Positions 10,442 through 20,222 of a stretch of 64,000 nucleotides of DNA are shown piece after piece (position 1 is the first letter of the stretch; every line of letters begins with the position of its first letter). The DNA is from Ahrensia marina. GTDB taxonomy: Bacteria; Pseudomonadota; Alphaproteobacteria; Rhizobiales; Rhizobiaceae. A program made the translations under genes and the position numbers. Below the pieces are notes generated by a model, which had not been told where the DNA came from, searched no databases, and saw only the letters and a list, made by a program, of their open reading frames with translations. Location of the stretch: assembly GCF_001293565.1 (NCBI RefSeq), contig NZ_JXMU01000015.1, forward strand, positions 49,923 through 113,922, given 5' to 3'.

Positions 10442-10840
10442 CTAAATCAGATCGGATTGCGGAAAAGTCGGCAATCCGTCACAAATTTCGTAATAGTCGC
10501 CTTTATCTGCAACATAGATATGCCTGTCGGCAACCAGTCCGGACGGTTTTTCAAAGCTACCGGCCATGATCGACGTTTTCTCGCTGTTATTGCCTCTCCA
10601 GAAGAGTATGGAGCTGCAATGCGAACAAAAGCCACGCTTGGCGCTGTCTGAAGCCGCATACCACGTCAAATTCTCCTCACTATGGATAGTGAGATGGTCA
10701 TTGAGTGCGCTTGTTGCGGCCACAAAATGTCCTGTCTGTTTGCGGCATTGTTCACAATGACAGTAAATTACTTTGCGAAGCTCTCCGGAAACTTCAAATG
10801 AGACAGCGCGGCAATGACACGAACCTTTAGGCATTTGCAT
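10442..10840 (-). CDS. GFA family (glutathione-dependent formaldehyde-activating/CENP-V-like) protein
   Basis: 132 residues with the zinc-binding cysteine pattern of the family: GSCHC (C8, C10), CHCEQC (C27, C29, C32) and a later GFCSHCSS pair. Length and Cys spacing match. The family name comes from the S-hydroxymethylglutathione synthase Gfa, but most members are uncharacterised zinc proteins, so formaldehyde chemistry should not be assumed. Downstream gene is the dioxygenase, 111 nt away, with separate regulation likely. Confidence 0.85.
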   Translation of the reverse strand: MQMPKGSCHCRAVSFEVSGELRKVIYCHCEQCRKQTGHFVAATSALNDHLTIHSEENLTWYAASDSAKRGFCSHCSSILFWRGNNSEKTSIMAGSFEKPSGLVADRHIYVADKGDYYEICDGLPTFPQSDLI

Positions 10841-10850
10841 ATCTCCAAAA

Positions 10851-10879
10851 ATAAAGGCCGCAGAATAACATCTGCGGCC
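10851..10879 (-). terminator. Rho-independent terminator of the DAHP synthase gene
   Basis: Perfect 9-bp GC-rich stem GGCCGCAGA (10856-10864) / TCTGCGGCC (10871-10879) with a 6-nt loop, 28 nt after the DAHP synthase stop. On the minus strand the stem is followed by TTTATTTTTGG, a U-rich tract. Confidence 0.85.
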
Positions 10880-10907
10880 TCGTTATTTCGTCTAATTTGC
10901 GACCTGA

Positions 10908-12287
10908 TCAGCCATTAACAGCTACTTTCGACGTGTTGCTGTCTCGATCTTTTTTCAATAGTTCCGCAACAAGGAACGATAGTTCCAAAGCCTGATCCGC
11001 ATTCAAACGCGGGTCACAGTGCGTGTGGTAACGGTCTTGCAGGTCAGCTTCGGTAATCGCTTTTGCCCCGCCCATACATTCGGTAACATTTTTACCGGTC
11101 ATTTCAACATGCATACCACCGGCATAGGTGCCTTCTGCACGGTGAACATCAAAGAATGACTGAACTTCACCAAGTACGCGGTCGAATGGGCGTGTTTTAA
11201 AACCGCCAGCAGAAATCGTGTTACCGTGCATCGGATCACATGACCAGACAACTTTCTTGCCTTCTTTTTCAACGGCTCTGATGAGCTGCGGCAAATGCTG
11301 CTCGACTTTATCATGACCAAAACGTGCAATCAGCGTCAGACGCCCGGCCTCATTTTCAGGGTTCAGGCGGTCAATCAGCCTTAGCAAATCATCGGCTTCC
11401 AGTGACGGTCCGCATTTCAGCCCAATTGGATTTTTGACACCGCGGCAGAACTCAATGTGCGCATGGTCAAGCTGACGAGTGCGGTCACCAATCCAGATCA
11501 TATGACCGGATGTGGTGTAATAATCGCCCGACATTGAATCCGTGCGTGTCATCGCCTGCTCATAGCCGAGCAACAGCGCTTCATGGCTGGTAAAGAACTC
11601 TGTCTCGCGCAGCTTGGAATGGTGTTCGGCCGTAATACCGATCGACGCCATGAATTTCATGGTTTCGGAAATACGGTCCGCCAGTTCCGAATAACGCGCG
11701 CCTTGAGGACTGTCGGCAACAAAGCCCATTGTCCATTGATGCACATTTTCCAGATTAGCGTAGCCGCCCTGCGCAAAGGCGCGCAGCAGGTTCAACGTAG
11801 CCGCTGATTGACGGTAGGCCATAATCTGGCGCTCCGGGTCAGGAATACGTGACTCTTCATCAAAGCCGATACCGTTGATGATATCACCACGGTAAGACGG
11901 CAATTCGACACCATCTTTCTTCTCGATATCGGATGAACGAGGCTTGGCGAACTGTCCGGCAATGCGGCCAACTTTCACCACAGGCTTGGAACCGCCAAAT
12001 GTCAAAACGGCAGCCATCTGAAGGAAGACGCGGAAGAAATCGCGAATATTGTCGGCTTCATGCTCGGCAAATGCTTCGGCACAATCGCCGCCCTGAAGAA
12101 GGAAACCATTGCCTTCGCAAACATCCGCAAGGTGGCTTTTCAGCGAACGCGCCTCGCCTGCAAAAACAAGTGGTGGAAATGTAGAAAGACGTTTCTCAAC
12201 GATTTCCAGCTTTTCCTGATCCGGATAATTTGGCACCTGCAAGATTGGTTTGCTGCGCCAGCTGTCGGGTGTCCATTTGTCTGCCAT
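10908..12287 (-). CDS. aroG: Class II 3-deoxy-7-phosphoheptulonate (DAHP) synthase
   Basis: First step of the shikimate pathway: phosphoenolpyruvate plus erythrose 4-phosphate to DAHP. The plant-like class II type is recognised by NWTPxSW-like start ([11 protein letters not shown]), [37 protein letters not shown] and DPMHGNT. The start at ATG 12287 ([10 protein letters not shown]) matches the family; an upstream in-frame ATG at 12317 would add ten atypical residues. 459 residues is normal. The symbol follows common rhizobial usage; other names (aroF, aroH) are used for the same class. Confidence 0.95.
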   Translation of the reverse strand: MADKWTPDSWRSKPILQVPNYPDQEKLEIVEKRLSTFPPLVFAGEARSLKSHLADVCEGNGFLLQGGDCAEAFAEHEADNIRDFFRVFLQMAAVLTFGGSKPVVKVGRIAGQFAKPRSSDIEKKDGVELPSYRGDIINGIGFDEESRIPDPERQIMAYRQSAATLNLLRAFAQGGYANLENVHQWTMGFVADSPQGARYSELADRISETMKFMASIGITAEHHSKLRETEFFTSHEALLLGYEQAMTRTDSMSGDYYTTSGHMIWIGDRTRQLDHAHIEFCRGVKNPIGLKCGPSLEADDLLRLIDRLNPENEAGRLTLIARFGHDKVEQHLPQLIRAVEKEGKKVVWSCDPMHGNTISAGGFKTRPFDRVLGEVQSFFDVHRAEGTYAGGMHVEMTGKNVTECMGGAKAITEADLQDRYHTHCDPRLNADQALELSFLVAELLKKDRDSNTSKVAVNG

Positions 12288-12401
12288 AATCTTAAAACCT
12301 ATAATGCGCCGCCTCATGCGACATTAACTTGCGGAGCTATAAAACATAACTTGCCACGATGTCACCCCGCAATTCGACTTAGAAAGACTTGTCGCGGCTA
12401 C

Positions 12402-13028
12402 TTATTGCGACTTAATGACCTGCATGAAAGAAGTGACGTGATCGAAAAGCGATTGCTCGCTGTCTGACAGTATAACATTGCGCGGATAGCGCGGTACTGC
12501 ACGGTCGGCAAAAAGAGCGGTATCAAATCGGGCGGTACGCTTCATAAAATTATGAACCCCCTCCTCACCATATTGGTGCAAATAGCCTTGAAGAACAGCA
12601 TCCAGATAGCTTTGCAATATGTAATGCGGCTCGTCAGCATTGTAGGGCGCGCGTCCTGAATAGACATAAAGCGGTATCTCAGGCAGCACTTTATCGCCAT
12701 GCAATGTCAAATCCTGAGAAACAACGTTAAGCCGGTCATAGCCGCTTTCCCTCTCATCGAGTAAGGGCAGATTTTCGGCAAAATCAAAAACCAAAAGACC
12801 GTCCAACAAATCTTCGCGGGACGAAGGAGCTGAACTAAGCAATGCGATAGGCTCGTCACTCTCGTCAGGTCTTTCCTGCCACGTCCGCGTAAACCCACGC
12901 AATTGCGCGCGTTCGTAATGTAATACATTTGTCCTGTGCGTTGCCGGATTAACGAGCGACCCATAGCCAAAATAGGCTATCAGATCGCCCTCACCGGCCC
13001 GCTCGACAAGAGTTTCCCATTCCATCAT
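12402..13028 (-). CDS. Gamma-glutamylcyclotransferase-fold protein, coupled to gor
   Basis: 208 residues with the GGCT/AIG2 entry motif IAYFGYGSLVNP (YGSL binding loop) near residue 16 and the following RAQLRGFTRTW. Members cyclise gamma-glutamyl groups to 5-oxoproline; ChaC-type enzymes degrade glutathione, but the exact substrate here is uncertain. The ATG at 13028 overlaps the gor stop codon by one base (TAATG), which implies translational coupling, and this pairing with glutathione reductase supports a role in glutathione or gamma-glutamyl metabolism. Confidence 0.8.
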   Translation of the reverse strand: MMEWETLVERAGEGDLIAYFGYGSLVNPATHRTNVLHYERAQLRGFTRTWQERPDESDEPIALLSSAPSSREDLLDGLLVFDFAENLPLLDERESGYDRLNVVSQDLTLHGDKVLPEIPLYVYSGRAPYNADEPHYILQSYLDAVLQGYLHQYGEEGVHNFMKRTARFDTALFADRAVPRYPRNVILSDSEQSLFDHVTSFMQVIKSQ

Positions 13029-14419
13029 TAGCTTACACGTTCACCGTTTTTCACGCGGTAAGTCGGCTCATACATCGTTACAAGTTCTTCTGAGGCGGAC
13101 GGGTGAAGCGCCATCGTCGCGTCAAAATCATCCTTGGTACAGCGCGCTTTAAGCGAAATACCAAGCAATTGTGCCATCTCACCGGCATCCGGACCAATCA
13201 CATGAGCGCCGACGACAATTCGGCTTTCAGCATCAACGATCAGCTTCATCATCATCTTTTCTTCGCGGCCGGGCAAAATATTTTTCATCGGGCGGAATGT
13301 TGTTTTGTAAACTTCAAGCTCACTGTACTTGTTTGCGGCCTGGTCTTCCGTCAATCCTACAGTGCCGATTTCCGGCTGCGAAAATACGGCTGTCGGGATC
13401 GTGTCGTAATCCGGCTTTGTCGGATTATCCAGAAACGCGGTCTGGAGCAGTGACATCGATTCATGAATAGCAACGGGCGTCAGTTGCACGCGGTCAATCA
13501 CATCGCCTACCGCCCAAATATGCGGCACATTCGTCCGGCAATAATCATCAACGACAATGGCGCCTTTCTGATTAGTTTCAACGCCGGCCTTCTCCAATCC
13601 AAGCCCTTTGGTGTTTGGATGGCGCCCTAGACCAAGCATAATTTGATCGACGGTCAGCACATCACCATCAGATAGCGTCGCATCCAGACGGCCATCATCA
13701 CGCTTTTCTACTTTTGAGAAAACCTGATGCAGAATGACTTTAATGCCCTTATCGATCATTGTCTGCTGCAAATGATCGCGCAGATCTTCATCAAAGCCGC
13801 TGAGAATTTTAACACCGCGGTAAATTAGCGTTGTTTCAACGCCGAGCCCGTGGAAAATATTGGCAAACTCAACAGCAATATATCCCGCACCGGCAATAAT
13901 GATCGATTTAGGCAACTCTTCCAGATGCAGCGCCTCGTTTGAGGTGATGCAATGTTCGTGCCCATCCAAATCTTCGTGCTGGTTTGCGCTGCCGCCTGTC
14001 GCTACCAATATTTGAGCTGCCGTAACAGTTTTGCCGCTGGCCTCCAAATAGACTTCGTGCGGCCCTTTCAGAACCGCGCGGCTATCGAAAATCTCGACGC
14101 CATTGCCTTCAACGCCTTTGCGGTAAAGTCCTTCCAGACGCGCGATTTCTTTGTCCTTATTGGCCATAAGCGTCTTCCATTCAAAAGACGTCTCGCCAAC
14201 AGAAAACCCGTAACCGGCAGCATCTTCGAAATATTCCGGATAATGCGAAGCATAGACAAAGAGTTTTTTAGGAACGCAGCCGCGAATAACGCATGTGCCG
14301 CCCATCCGGTACTCTTCTGCAAGGCCAACTTTCTTTCCAAGAGCGCCTACTCTTCGTGCCGCACGAACACCGCCGGAGCCGCCGCCAATAACAAAAAAAT
14401 CGAAATCAAAATCAGACAT
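13028..14419 (-). CDS. gor: Glutathione-disulfide reductase
   Basis: Reduces oxidised glutathione with NADPH. FAD-binding GGGSGGVRAA, redox disulfide GTCVIRGCVPKK (C43, C48), NADPH region GAGYIAVEFANI and the C-terminal catalytic His in HPSASEE. 463 residues from ATG 14419, which has GGAA 6 nt upstream; the in-frame TTG at 14431 is less likely. It is preceded by a terminator-like stem, so it may have its own promoter, and it overlaps the cyclotransferase gene by one base. Confidence 0.96.
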   Translation of the reverse strand: MSDFDFDFFVIGGGSGGVRAARRVGALGKKVGLAEEYRMGGTCVIRGCVPKKLFVYASHYPEYFEDAAGYGFSVGETSFEWKTLMANKDKEIARLEGLYRKGVEGNGVEIFDSRAVLKGPHEVYLEASGKTVTAAQILVATGGSANQHEDLDGHEHCITSNEALHLEELPKSIIIAGAGYIAVEFANIFHGLGVETTLIYRGVKILSGFDEDLRDHLQQTMIDKGIKVILHQVFSKVEKRDDGRLDATLSDGDVLTVDQIMLGLGRHPNTKGLGLEKAGVETNQKGAIVVDDYCRTNVPHIWAVGDVIDRVQLTPVAIHESMSLLQTAFLDNPTKPDYDTIPTAVFSQPEIGTVGLTEDQAANKYSELEVYKTTFRPMKNILPGREEKMMMKLIVDAESRIVVGAHVIGPDAGEMAQLLGISLKARCTKDDFDATMALHPSASEELVTMYEPTYRVKNGERVS

Positions 14420-14435
14420 AGTATATTCCAAATAA

Positions 14436-14474
14436 AAAAGCTGCCCGTAGCATATCGCGTTACAAGCAGCTTTT
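14436..14474 (-). terminator. Probable terminator between the DUF2059 gene and gor
   Basis: 9-bp stem AAAAGCTGC (14466-14474 as read on the minus strand) with GCAGCTTTT (14436-14444), 21-nt loop that can partly pair further (GTA/TAC), then TTATTTGG. It lies 51 nt after the DUF2059 stop and just before the gor ribosome site, so it may act as partial terminator or attenuator. Confidence 0.55.
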
Positions 14475-14524
14475 CACAAGGTCAAAGAGGACCGATCAGC
14501 GATCACTCTTAGTTTATTTTATAG

Positions 14525-15070
14525 TTATTCAGCTTTTGGCTCTGCTGCATCGTCGGTTTGTTCTGTTTCCGGACGCGGCGCAACTTCCTTAAGTTTCGCA
14601 TTCACATTTTCCATCAGGTCACGCTCGACACCGCGCTGCCATACAGCAGCAGATTGTTGAACTTCACGCGCCAAGATGGCGCCGTTAGTCAACAAAGCCT
14701 GACCGGCGCTTGATGAATAAAACTCTGCAATTGCATTTAAATCTTCTTCAGATATGGACTTGGCATAAACAAGCGCAGCCTCTCTTTCCAAATCTGCACG
14801 ACGGGATACAAGAGCAAGTGTTTCCTGATCGACAACTTCATTGATTTGCGGTTCCAAATCCGGATTGTTTGCGATCAACTGGCTCGTAATGCGTAGTGCC
14901 ACACCCGGTAGAATATCATCAAAACGCTCTGTCGCCTGAATGGCAGTAATCGCTTTGCGGGCAGCTTCCAGATGGCTTTCAGAGACCTCTTGCGCAAACG
15001 ACGCAGTCATCGCAGCACCTGTCACTGCGGCAGCAATAATGCTACCTTTAACCCATTTGGTAATCTTCAT
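14525..15070 (-). CDS. Exported DUF2059 domain protein
   Basis: 181 residues from ATG 15070 (AGGAG 8 nt upstream). Signal peptide: MKITKWVKG, hydrophobic stretch, cleavage near ASFAQE. The mature part is helical and contains the DUF2059 signature IAEFYSSSAGQALL; the C-terminus is acidic (PETEQTDDAAEPKAE). Function unknown. It lies 42 nt after rpiA and ahead of gor, an order that I recall from other Hyphomicrobiales, probably the rpiA operon. Confidence 0.85.
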   Translation of the reverse strand: MKITKWVKGSIIAAAVTGAAMTASFAQEVSESHLEAARKAITAIQATERFDDILPGVALRITSQLIANNPDLEPQINEVVDQETLALVSRRADLEREAALVYAKSISEEDLNAIAEFYSSSAGQALLTNGAILAREVQQSAAVWQRGVERDLMENVNAKLKEVAPRPETEQTDDAAEPKAE

Positions 15071-15112
15071 TTTCCCAGCTCCTATACTCTGTTCCGTCAA
15101 CATTGTGAGCTT

Positions 15113-15814
15113 TCACAATGCAGTTGTTTTAATTTCAACGCCGCTTTCCTGAGCAACCACAGCCGTGTCAGCCAAGCCGATAAACAAACCGTGCTCAACG
15201 ACTCCCGGTATTGCATGCAGCGCGTTTGACAATGCCTCTGGGTCGCAAATGTGGCCGAATGATGCATCGACGATCAAATGTCCGCCATCTGTTTTAAATT
15301 CGTCGCCATCGCGGTTTTCCCGAATTTTCAATGGACCGGCAAGCTCCAATCTTTTCGCAGCAGCTTCAATCGCCTTTATTGTCGCTCCTGATCCGAAAAC
15401 ATTGATCTCGATAGGCAAAGGAAAAGCGCCGAGCTTATCGACTACTTTGCTACCGTCGGCGATAACAACCATTCTCTTTGATGCGAAGGCGACAATTTTC
15501 TCGCGCAGCAATGCGCCGCCGCCGCCTTTTATCAATGACAGATTTGCGTCCAGCTCGTCAGCGCCGTCAATCGTCAAATCCAGCTCCGGCGTTTCCTCAA
15601 GCGAGGTTAAAGGCACGCCCAGCTCTGTGCAAAGTTTTGCAGTGCGTTCCGATGTCGGCACACCAATAATTTCAAGCCCTTCACTCACCCGCTCGGCCAG
15701 AAGTTTAACAAATTCCTCTGCTGTGGAACCTGTTCCAATGCCAAGGCGCATGCCATTGTCAACATATTCCAGCGCAGCACGCGCCGCTTCAATTTTCATA
15801 GCCTGTTGTGACAT
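15113..15814 (-). CDS. rpiA: Ribose-5-phosphate isomerase A
   Basis: Interconverts ribose 5-phosphate and ribulose 5-phosphate in the pentose phosphate pathway. Motifs: [11 protein letters not shown] (phosphate loop), DGADELD (catalytic Asp), [13 protein letters not shown] (catalytic Glu/Lys region) and the C-terminal DTAVV. 233 residues from ATG 15814; an in-frame GTG at 15826 would add four. Divergent from gph across about 165 nt. Confidence 0.96.
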   Translation of the reverse strand: MSQQAMKIEAARAALEYVDNGMRLGIGTGSTAEEFVKLLAERVSEGLEIIGVPTSERTAKLCTELGVPLTSLEETPELDLTIDGADELDANLSLIKGGGGALLREKIVAFASKRMVVIADGSKVVDKLGAFPLPIEINVFGSGATIKAIEAAAKRLELAGPLKIRENRDGDEFKTDGGHLIVDASFGHICDPEALSNALHAIPGVVEHGLFIGLADTAVVAQESGVEIKTTAL

Positions 15815-15978
15815 TTGCTTTAGCACTCACTCATACGATAGGTCAGATCGTCCGATAACATGTGCAATCCCCCCCGCCAACCGCGAAAACACCTAATCAA
15901 TACTGCAAATCACTTTTCATTTTTTGGTTTATTAGGATAGGCACATACAACAACCGCATCTTTATATTAGGATTATTC

Positions 15979-16659
15979 ATGGACAGCCCTGCTCCGCTCA
16001 TCGTGTTTGACCTCGACGGGACACTTATCGATACGGCACCCGATCTTATAAGCTGTCTCAATGATATTATCATGGCAGAAGGACTTGAAGCGGTAGACGC
16101 CGAAGCGATGCGACCTCAGGTAGGTTTTGGCAGCCGTGTCATGCTGAGCCGCGCCTATGAAATGGCAGGCAAGCATCTACTGGATGAAAAACTAGACCTC
16201 TTGGTAAACGACTTTATCAAGCTCTATGGGCAAAACATGCCCGGATCGTCCGAACCTTTTGATGGTATGCTTGATGCGATGTCTACGCTGAAAGACAACG
16301 GCTTTAAATTTGCCGTGTGCACCAATAAAACAGAGATGCTGGCAAACAAACTGCTGGATGCTCTCGATATGAGCCAATGGTTCGAAGCTGTAACCGGACA
16401 AGATACTTTTAAAGTACGCAAGCCACATCCGGACCATCTGCTAAAAACAATCGAGATGGCGCATGGCTCAGCAAAACAGGCCATTATGGTGGGTGATACG
16501 CCAACTGATTTTTCAACAGCCAAGGCCGCGTCGATACCAGTGATAGCCGTTGATTTTGGCTATTGTGATTCACCGGTTGATGAATTTGAGCCAGACAAGA
16601 TTATTTCCCACTACAGTGAAATGACGCCTGAGCTCGTTTTGTCGTTGATAAACAACTAA
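15979..16659 (+). CDS. gph: HAD-family phosphoglycolate phosphatase-like hydrolase
   Basis: 226 residues from ATG 15979 with TAGGA about 6 nt upstream. The upstream in-frame extension is not family-like. HAD motifs: I, FDLDGTLIDTAPD; II, CTNKT; III, the Lys in KVRKPHPDHL; IV, VGDTPTDFSTAKAA. The C1-cap size fits Gph, which removes 2-phosphoglycolate, but other small phosphates are possible for this class. Confidence 0.85.
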   Translation: MDSPAPLIVFDLDGTLIDTAPDLISCLNDIIMAEGLEAVDAEAMRPQVGFGSRVMLSRAYEMAGKHLLDEKLDLLVNDFIKLYGQNMPGSSEPFDGMLDAMSTLKDNGFKFAVCTNKTEMLANKLLDALDMSQWFEAVTGQDTFKVRKPHPDHLLKTIEMAHGSAKQAIMVGDTPTDFSTAKAASIPVIAVDFGYCDSPVDEFEPDKIISHYSEMTPELVLSLINN

Positions 16660-16687
16660 ATAATTGACGTTTTTACACAGCTTTAAC

Positions 16688-16701
16688 GCGGCATAAGCCG
16701 C
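16688..16701 (+). terminator. Short GC hairpin after gph
   Basis: GCGGC/GCCGC 5-bp stem with ATAA tetraloop, 28 nt after the gph stop, followed ten bases later by TTTT. Weak; possible terminator. Confidence 0.3.
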
Positions 16702-16774
16702 ACGTGTGACTTTTCGTCTATTGCACTTATTGTTTCAGCCGTTCATCAAGTACAAAATCAATCGGGCTTAAGAT

Positions 16775-17812
16775 ATGAATCAACTACCAAGTGCAGAGAC
16801 GTTTAACGTCGGCCATGACGATAAACCTGCCGCTGACTGGATGCGGACACTCGCAAAATACAGAGACCCGCATCACGGTCGCTCAACACTTGAAATCGCA
16901 TGGACACTTGTGCCGTTCATCGGCCTGTGGCTTGCCGCCTGGTTTGCATTTTCGATAAGCCCTCTGCTTTCAGTCCTCATTTGCATACCTGCCGCGTTTT
17001 TTCTTGTCCGTTTGTTCGCTATTCAGCATGATTGCGGCCATGGCGCATTTTTTAGATACAAAAAGCTGAACGACTGGGTCGGACGCGCTCTTGGTGTCCT
17101 GACGCTCACGCCTTATGATGTCTGGCGTCAAAGCCATATTCTGCATCACGCATCTTCGGGAAATCTGGATAATCGCGGCATTGGTGACATCAAGACGCTG
17201 ACCGTGAAAGAGTTTGCGGAACGCGGATTTTGGGGACGTTTGAAATACCGCGCCTATCGTAATCCACTGGTGCTGTTTGTCATTGGTCCCATTTATATTT
17301 TCATGTTCGATAATCGCGTGCCATTCCAGTTTCTAACCGCCGGTGCAAAATACTGGATCAGCGCAATGGGCACGAATATGGCTATCGTCGCGATCGCTGC
17401 GGTGTTGATTTACATTATGGGTTTTGCCGAGTTTTTCACGGTCTTTTTCGCAACCACGGCCATGGCCGCTGCTATCGGTGTTTGGCTATTTTATATTCAG
17501 CATCAGTTTGAAGAAACAGTTTGGGAAAACGGCGATGAATGGCAACTTCATGAAGCCGCGCTCTATGGCAGCTCACACTATGATTTGCCGCCGGTTTTCA
17601 GATGGCTGACAGCAAATATCGGTATTCACCATGTTCACCACCTTTACAGTCGCATACCGTTTTACCGTCTTACGCAGGTACTTAAAGACAATCCTGCGCT
17701 GGCAGATATCCGCCGTCTGACATTTATCGAAAGTCTGAAATGCGTGAAACTTCAACTGTGGGATGAAGACAAACGCCGGCTGGTTACATTTGCCGAAGCC
17801 AGAAATGCCTGA
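16775..17812 (+). CDS. Membrane fatty acid desaturase
   Basis: 345 residues with the three histidine boxes of di-iron membrane desaturases: HDCGH (85-89), HILHH (121-125) and HHVHH (285-289), plus the QHQFE motif near 242. About four to six membrane helices in pairs (44-80, 165-180, 200-240). Acts on acyl chains in the membrane; position and substrate (acyl lipid or CoA) are not visible. The box pattern resembles omega-6/Delta12-type bacterial enzymes. Monocistronic, with a terminator right after it. Confidence 0.9.
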   Translation: MNQLPSAETFNVGHDDKPAADWMRTLAKYRDPHHGRSTLEIAWTLVPFIGLWLAAWFAFSISPLLSVLICIPAAFFLVRLFAIQHDCGHGAFFRYKKLNDWVGRALGVLTLTPYDVWRQSHILHHASSGNLDNRGIGDIKTLTVKEFAERGFWGRLKYRAYRNPLVLFVIGPIYIFMFDNRVPFQFLTAGAKYWISAMGTNMAIVAIAAVLIYIMGFAEFFTVFFATTAMAAAIGVWLFYIQHQFEETVWENGDEWQLHEAALYGSSHYDLPPVFRWLTANIGIHHVHHLYSRIPFYRLTQVLKDNPALADIRRLTFIESLKCVKLQLWDEDKRRLVTFAEARNA

Positions 17813-17820
17813 AAAATTAG

Positions 17821-17841
17821 CGGCCCGTTACGGGCCGTTTT
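17821..17841 (+). terminator. Rho-independent terminator of the desaturase gene
   Basis: GC-rich hairpin CGGCCC/GGGCCG with GTTAC loop (17821-17837) followed by TTTTA, eight bases after the stop codon. Confidence 0.85.
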
Positions 17842-17980
17842 ACTATCCGCAGCACGGCTGGGTGATAAACAGCTATTTGTCAACGTTTGCGGTCTAAGCA
17901 GAAAATCCTATATCCCGGTGATTGCGATTTTCGCACAAATCCTTACAAACCGGACCATCGCAATTCTTTAGGAAAAACAG

Positions 17981-19582
17981 ATGAGCAAGCTCTTCCCGCT
18001 GGGTAAAAGATCCACTCAATGGCGCCAGCTAACTGATAAATTCGTATCGATTGATAATTTCCGCGGCAATGAAACACTGGTCGTCGAGCCTGAAGCATTA
18101 CGCATGCTTTCAGAGCAGGCATTTTCGGACATCAACCATCTATTGCGGCCGGGCCACCTCAAACAGCTTGCATCGATCCTCGAAGATCCTGAAGCCACTG
18201 AAAACGATCATTTTGTTGCCTACGACCTTTTGAAAAACGCCAACATAGCCGCAGGCGGCGTTCTGCCGATGTGTCAGGACACAGGCACCGCTATCATCAT
18301 GGGCAAAAAAGGCCGCAATGTCTGGACCGAAGGCGGCGATGAAGATGCGCTGGGTGCAGGTGTGCGTGATGCCTATGAGAAGAAAAATCTGCGCTATTCG
18401 CAGCTTGCGCCTTTGTCGATGTATGAAGAAAAGAACACGAAGAACAATCTGCCGGCACAGGTCGACATCTATGAGGAAGGCATTGACGAATACGAGTTTC
18501 TATTTGTTGCCAAAGGCGGCGGTTCCGCCAATAAAACATTTCTTTATCAGGGCACACCCTCACTGCTGACGCATGACCGTATGACAGAGTTCTTGCGCGA
18601 AAAAATCCTCACTCTGGGTACAGCAGCCTGTCCGCCATACCATTTAGCAATCGTTATCGGTGGCACGTCAGCAGAAATGAACCTTAAAACAGTCAAGCTG
18701 GCCTCGACCCGCTATCTGGATGAATTGCCGACTGAGGGATCAGAAGAAGCACATGCTTACCGCGATCTGGAAATGGAAAAAGAAATCCACAAAATGACCC
18801 AGCAAATGGGGATTGGCGCGCAGTTCGGCGGGAAATATTTCTGTCATGATGTGCGCGTTATCCGCTTGCCGCGCCATGGTGCATCTTTGCCAATCGGCCT
18901 TGGTGTCTCCTGCTCCGCAGACCGTCAGGCACTCGGTAAAATCAACAAGGATGGTGTGTTCATCGAACAGTTGGAAACCAATCCGGCACAATATATGCCG
19001 GATGTGGACGAGGAACATCTGGGCGGATCGGTTGTCAAAATCGACCTTGCCCAACCGATGAATCAAATTCTTGAAGAACTGTCAAAACACCCTGTAAAGA
19101 CTCGTCTTTCTCTAACCGGCACCATTATCGTTGCGCGTGACCTCGCCCACTCGAAAATCAGAGCACGGCTTGAGGCTGGCGAGGAAATGCCGGATTACTT
19201 TAAAGACCATCCGATCTATTATGCCGGTCCGGCTAAAACACCGGATGGCATGGCTTCCGGTTCTTTCGGTCCGACAACAGCAGGCCGAATGGATTCTTAC
19301 GTTGATCAGTTTCAAAGCTTTGGCGGCTCAATGGTGATGCTTGCCAAGGGCAACCGCTCACGCCAGGTGCGTGAAGCCTGTAAAACCCATGGCGGGTTTT
19401 ACCTAGGCTCGATAGGCGGACCGGCTGCGCGCCTTGCTCAGGACTGCATCAAGAAAGTCGAGGTCGTGGAATATCCCGAACTGGGGATGGAAGCGATTTG
19501 GAAAATTGAAGTTGAAGATTTCCCCGCCTTTATCGTGATCGACGACAAAGGCAATGACTTCTTCAAAGAGTTCGGAATGTAA
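17981..19582 (+). CDS. fumA: Class I fumarate hydratase
   Basis: Fe-S dependent hydration of fumarate to malate. 533 residues, the full fused alpha-beta class I form. The N-terminal part has [10 protein letters not shown] (cluster Cys) and [10 protein letters not shown]; the C-terminal part has [12 protein letters not shown], the conserved lyase signature region, and [24 protein letters not shown] precedes the ATG. A single gene with about 140 nt of free upstream sequence. The tartrate dehydratase family is related, but size and motifs favour fumarase. Confidence 0.94.
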   Translation: MSKLFPLGKRSTQWRQLTDKFVSIDNFRGNETLVVEPEALRMLSEQAFSDINHLLRPGHLKQLASILEDPEATENDHFVAYDLLKNANIAAGGVLPMCQDTGTAIIMGKKGRNVWTEGGDEDALGAGVRDAYEKKNLRYSQLAPLSMYEEKNTKNNLPAQVDIYEEGIDEYEFLFVAKGGGSANKTFLYQGTPSLLTHDRMTEFLREKILTLGTAACPPYHLAIVIGGTSAEMNLKTVKLASTRYLDELPTEGSEEAHAYRDLEMEKEIHKMTQQMGIGAQFGGKYFCHDVRVIRLPRHGASLPIGLGVSCSADRQALGKINKDGVFIEQLETNPAQYMPDVDEEHLGGSVVKIDLAQPMNQILEELSKHPVKTRLSLTGTIIVARDLAHSKIRARLEAGEEMPDYFKDHPIYYAGPAKTPDGMASGSFGPTTAGRMDSYVDQFQSFGGSMVMLAKGNRSRQVREACKTHGGFYLGSIGGPAARLAQDCIKKVEVVEYPELGMEAIWKIEVEDFPAFIVIDDKGNDFFKEFGM

Positions 19583-19592
19583 GTCCGAACTC
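19568..19592. terminator. Hairpin spanning the fumarase stop codon, between convergent genes
   Basis: Perfect 9-bp stem GAGTTCGGA (19568-19576) / TCCGAACTC (19584-19592); the 7-nt loop holds the TAA stop. Only 12 nt separate it from the end of the convergent PPOX gene. No U-tract, so it may be a transcript 3'-end stabiliser or part of a bidirectional stop. Confidence 0.5.
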
Positions 19593-19604
19593 ACTGGAGC
19601 CTCA

Positions 19605-20222
19605 TCACCACATTGTCTTAGCTGCGCGCCCTGCCCATTCGGCATCATAGGTCTTGCCGTCAAAACTGCCCTGGGTTTGGGCGTTTAATACATCGCCCGG
19701 CGATGGAATAGCTTTCGGGTCGACATAGGTTGCCGGATCCCATAATCCCGCCCGCAAAACGGCCCGTCCGCATTGCGTGTAAATTTCGCGCAGCGTCACA
19801 ACAACAGCAGAGCGCGGTGTTTTACTGTCGCGCTCCAGCGCGCTTAACAACCCCTCATCGGTTGTAACGATGGCTGTCCCATTCAATCGAATGGTCGTTA
19901 GCGATCCGGGTATGAGAAACAACATGGCAATTTCGGGGTTGCGCACAATATTGCGCAAACTGTCGATCCGGTTGTTGCCGCGCCTGTCGGGAATGATAAT
20001 CGTTCTCTCATTGTGAATGACAAATGCGCCGCCAAGCTCGCCGCGCGGCGAACAATCAAGCCCTTCAGGACCGGATGTCGCAAGCGCAAAGAACGGCGAT
20101 GATTCGATCAGCGCGCGATATTCATCCGTCAGCCGGTCAGCGACTTTCACAAGCGAAGCCTGCCCCGGTGCGCCGTATATTGCCTCAAGCTGCGATACGT
20201 CATTTATTGCTTCAAAGCTCAT
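19605..20222 (-). CDS. PPOX-type FMN-dependent flavoprotein (MSMEG_1061-like)
   Basis: 205 residues with the split-barrel pyridoxamine-phosphate-oxidase fold: FFALATSGPEGLDCSPRG, IIIPDRRGNNRIDSLRNI and IAMLFLIPG, followed by LRLNG-type strand TTIRLNGTAIV. This subgroup is an uncharacterised F420/FMN-type family, not a proven vitamin B6 oxidase. The ATG overlaps the preceding DUF971 gene by 4 nt (ATGA). Confidence 0.85.
   Translation of the reverse strand: MSFEAINDVSQLEAIYGAPGQASLVKVADRLTDEYRALIESSPFFALATSGPEGLDCSPRGELGGAFVIHNERTIIIPDRRGNNRIDSLRNIVRNPEIAMLFLIPGSLTTIRLNGTAIVTTDEGLLSALERDSKTPRSAVVVTLREIYTQCGRAVLRAGLWDPATYVDPKAIPSPGDVLNAQTQGSFDGKTYDAEWAGRAAKTMW

Noticed and set aside
13952..14512. 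186-codon plus-strand frame opposite gor
   Set aside because: Antisense to the conserved gor coding region; composition is mirror of gor codons.
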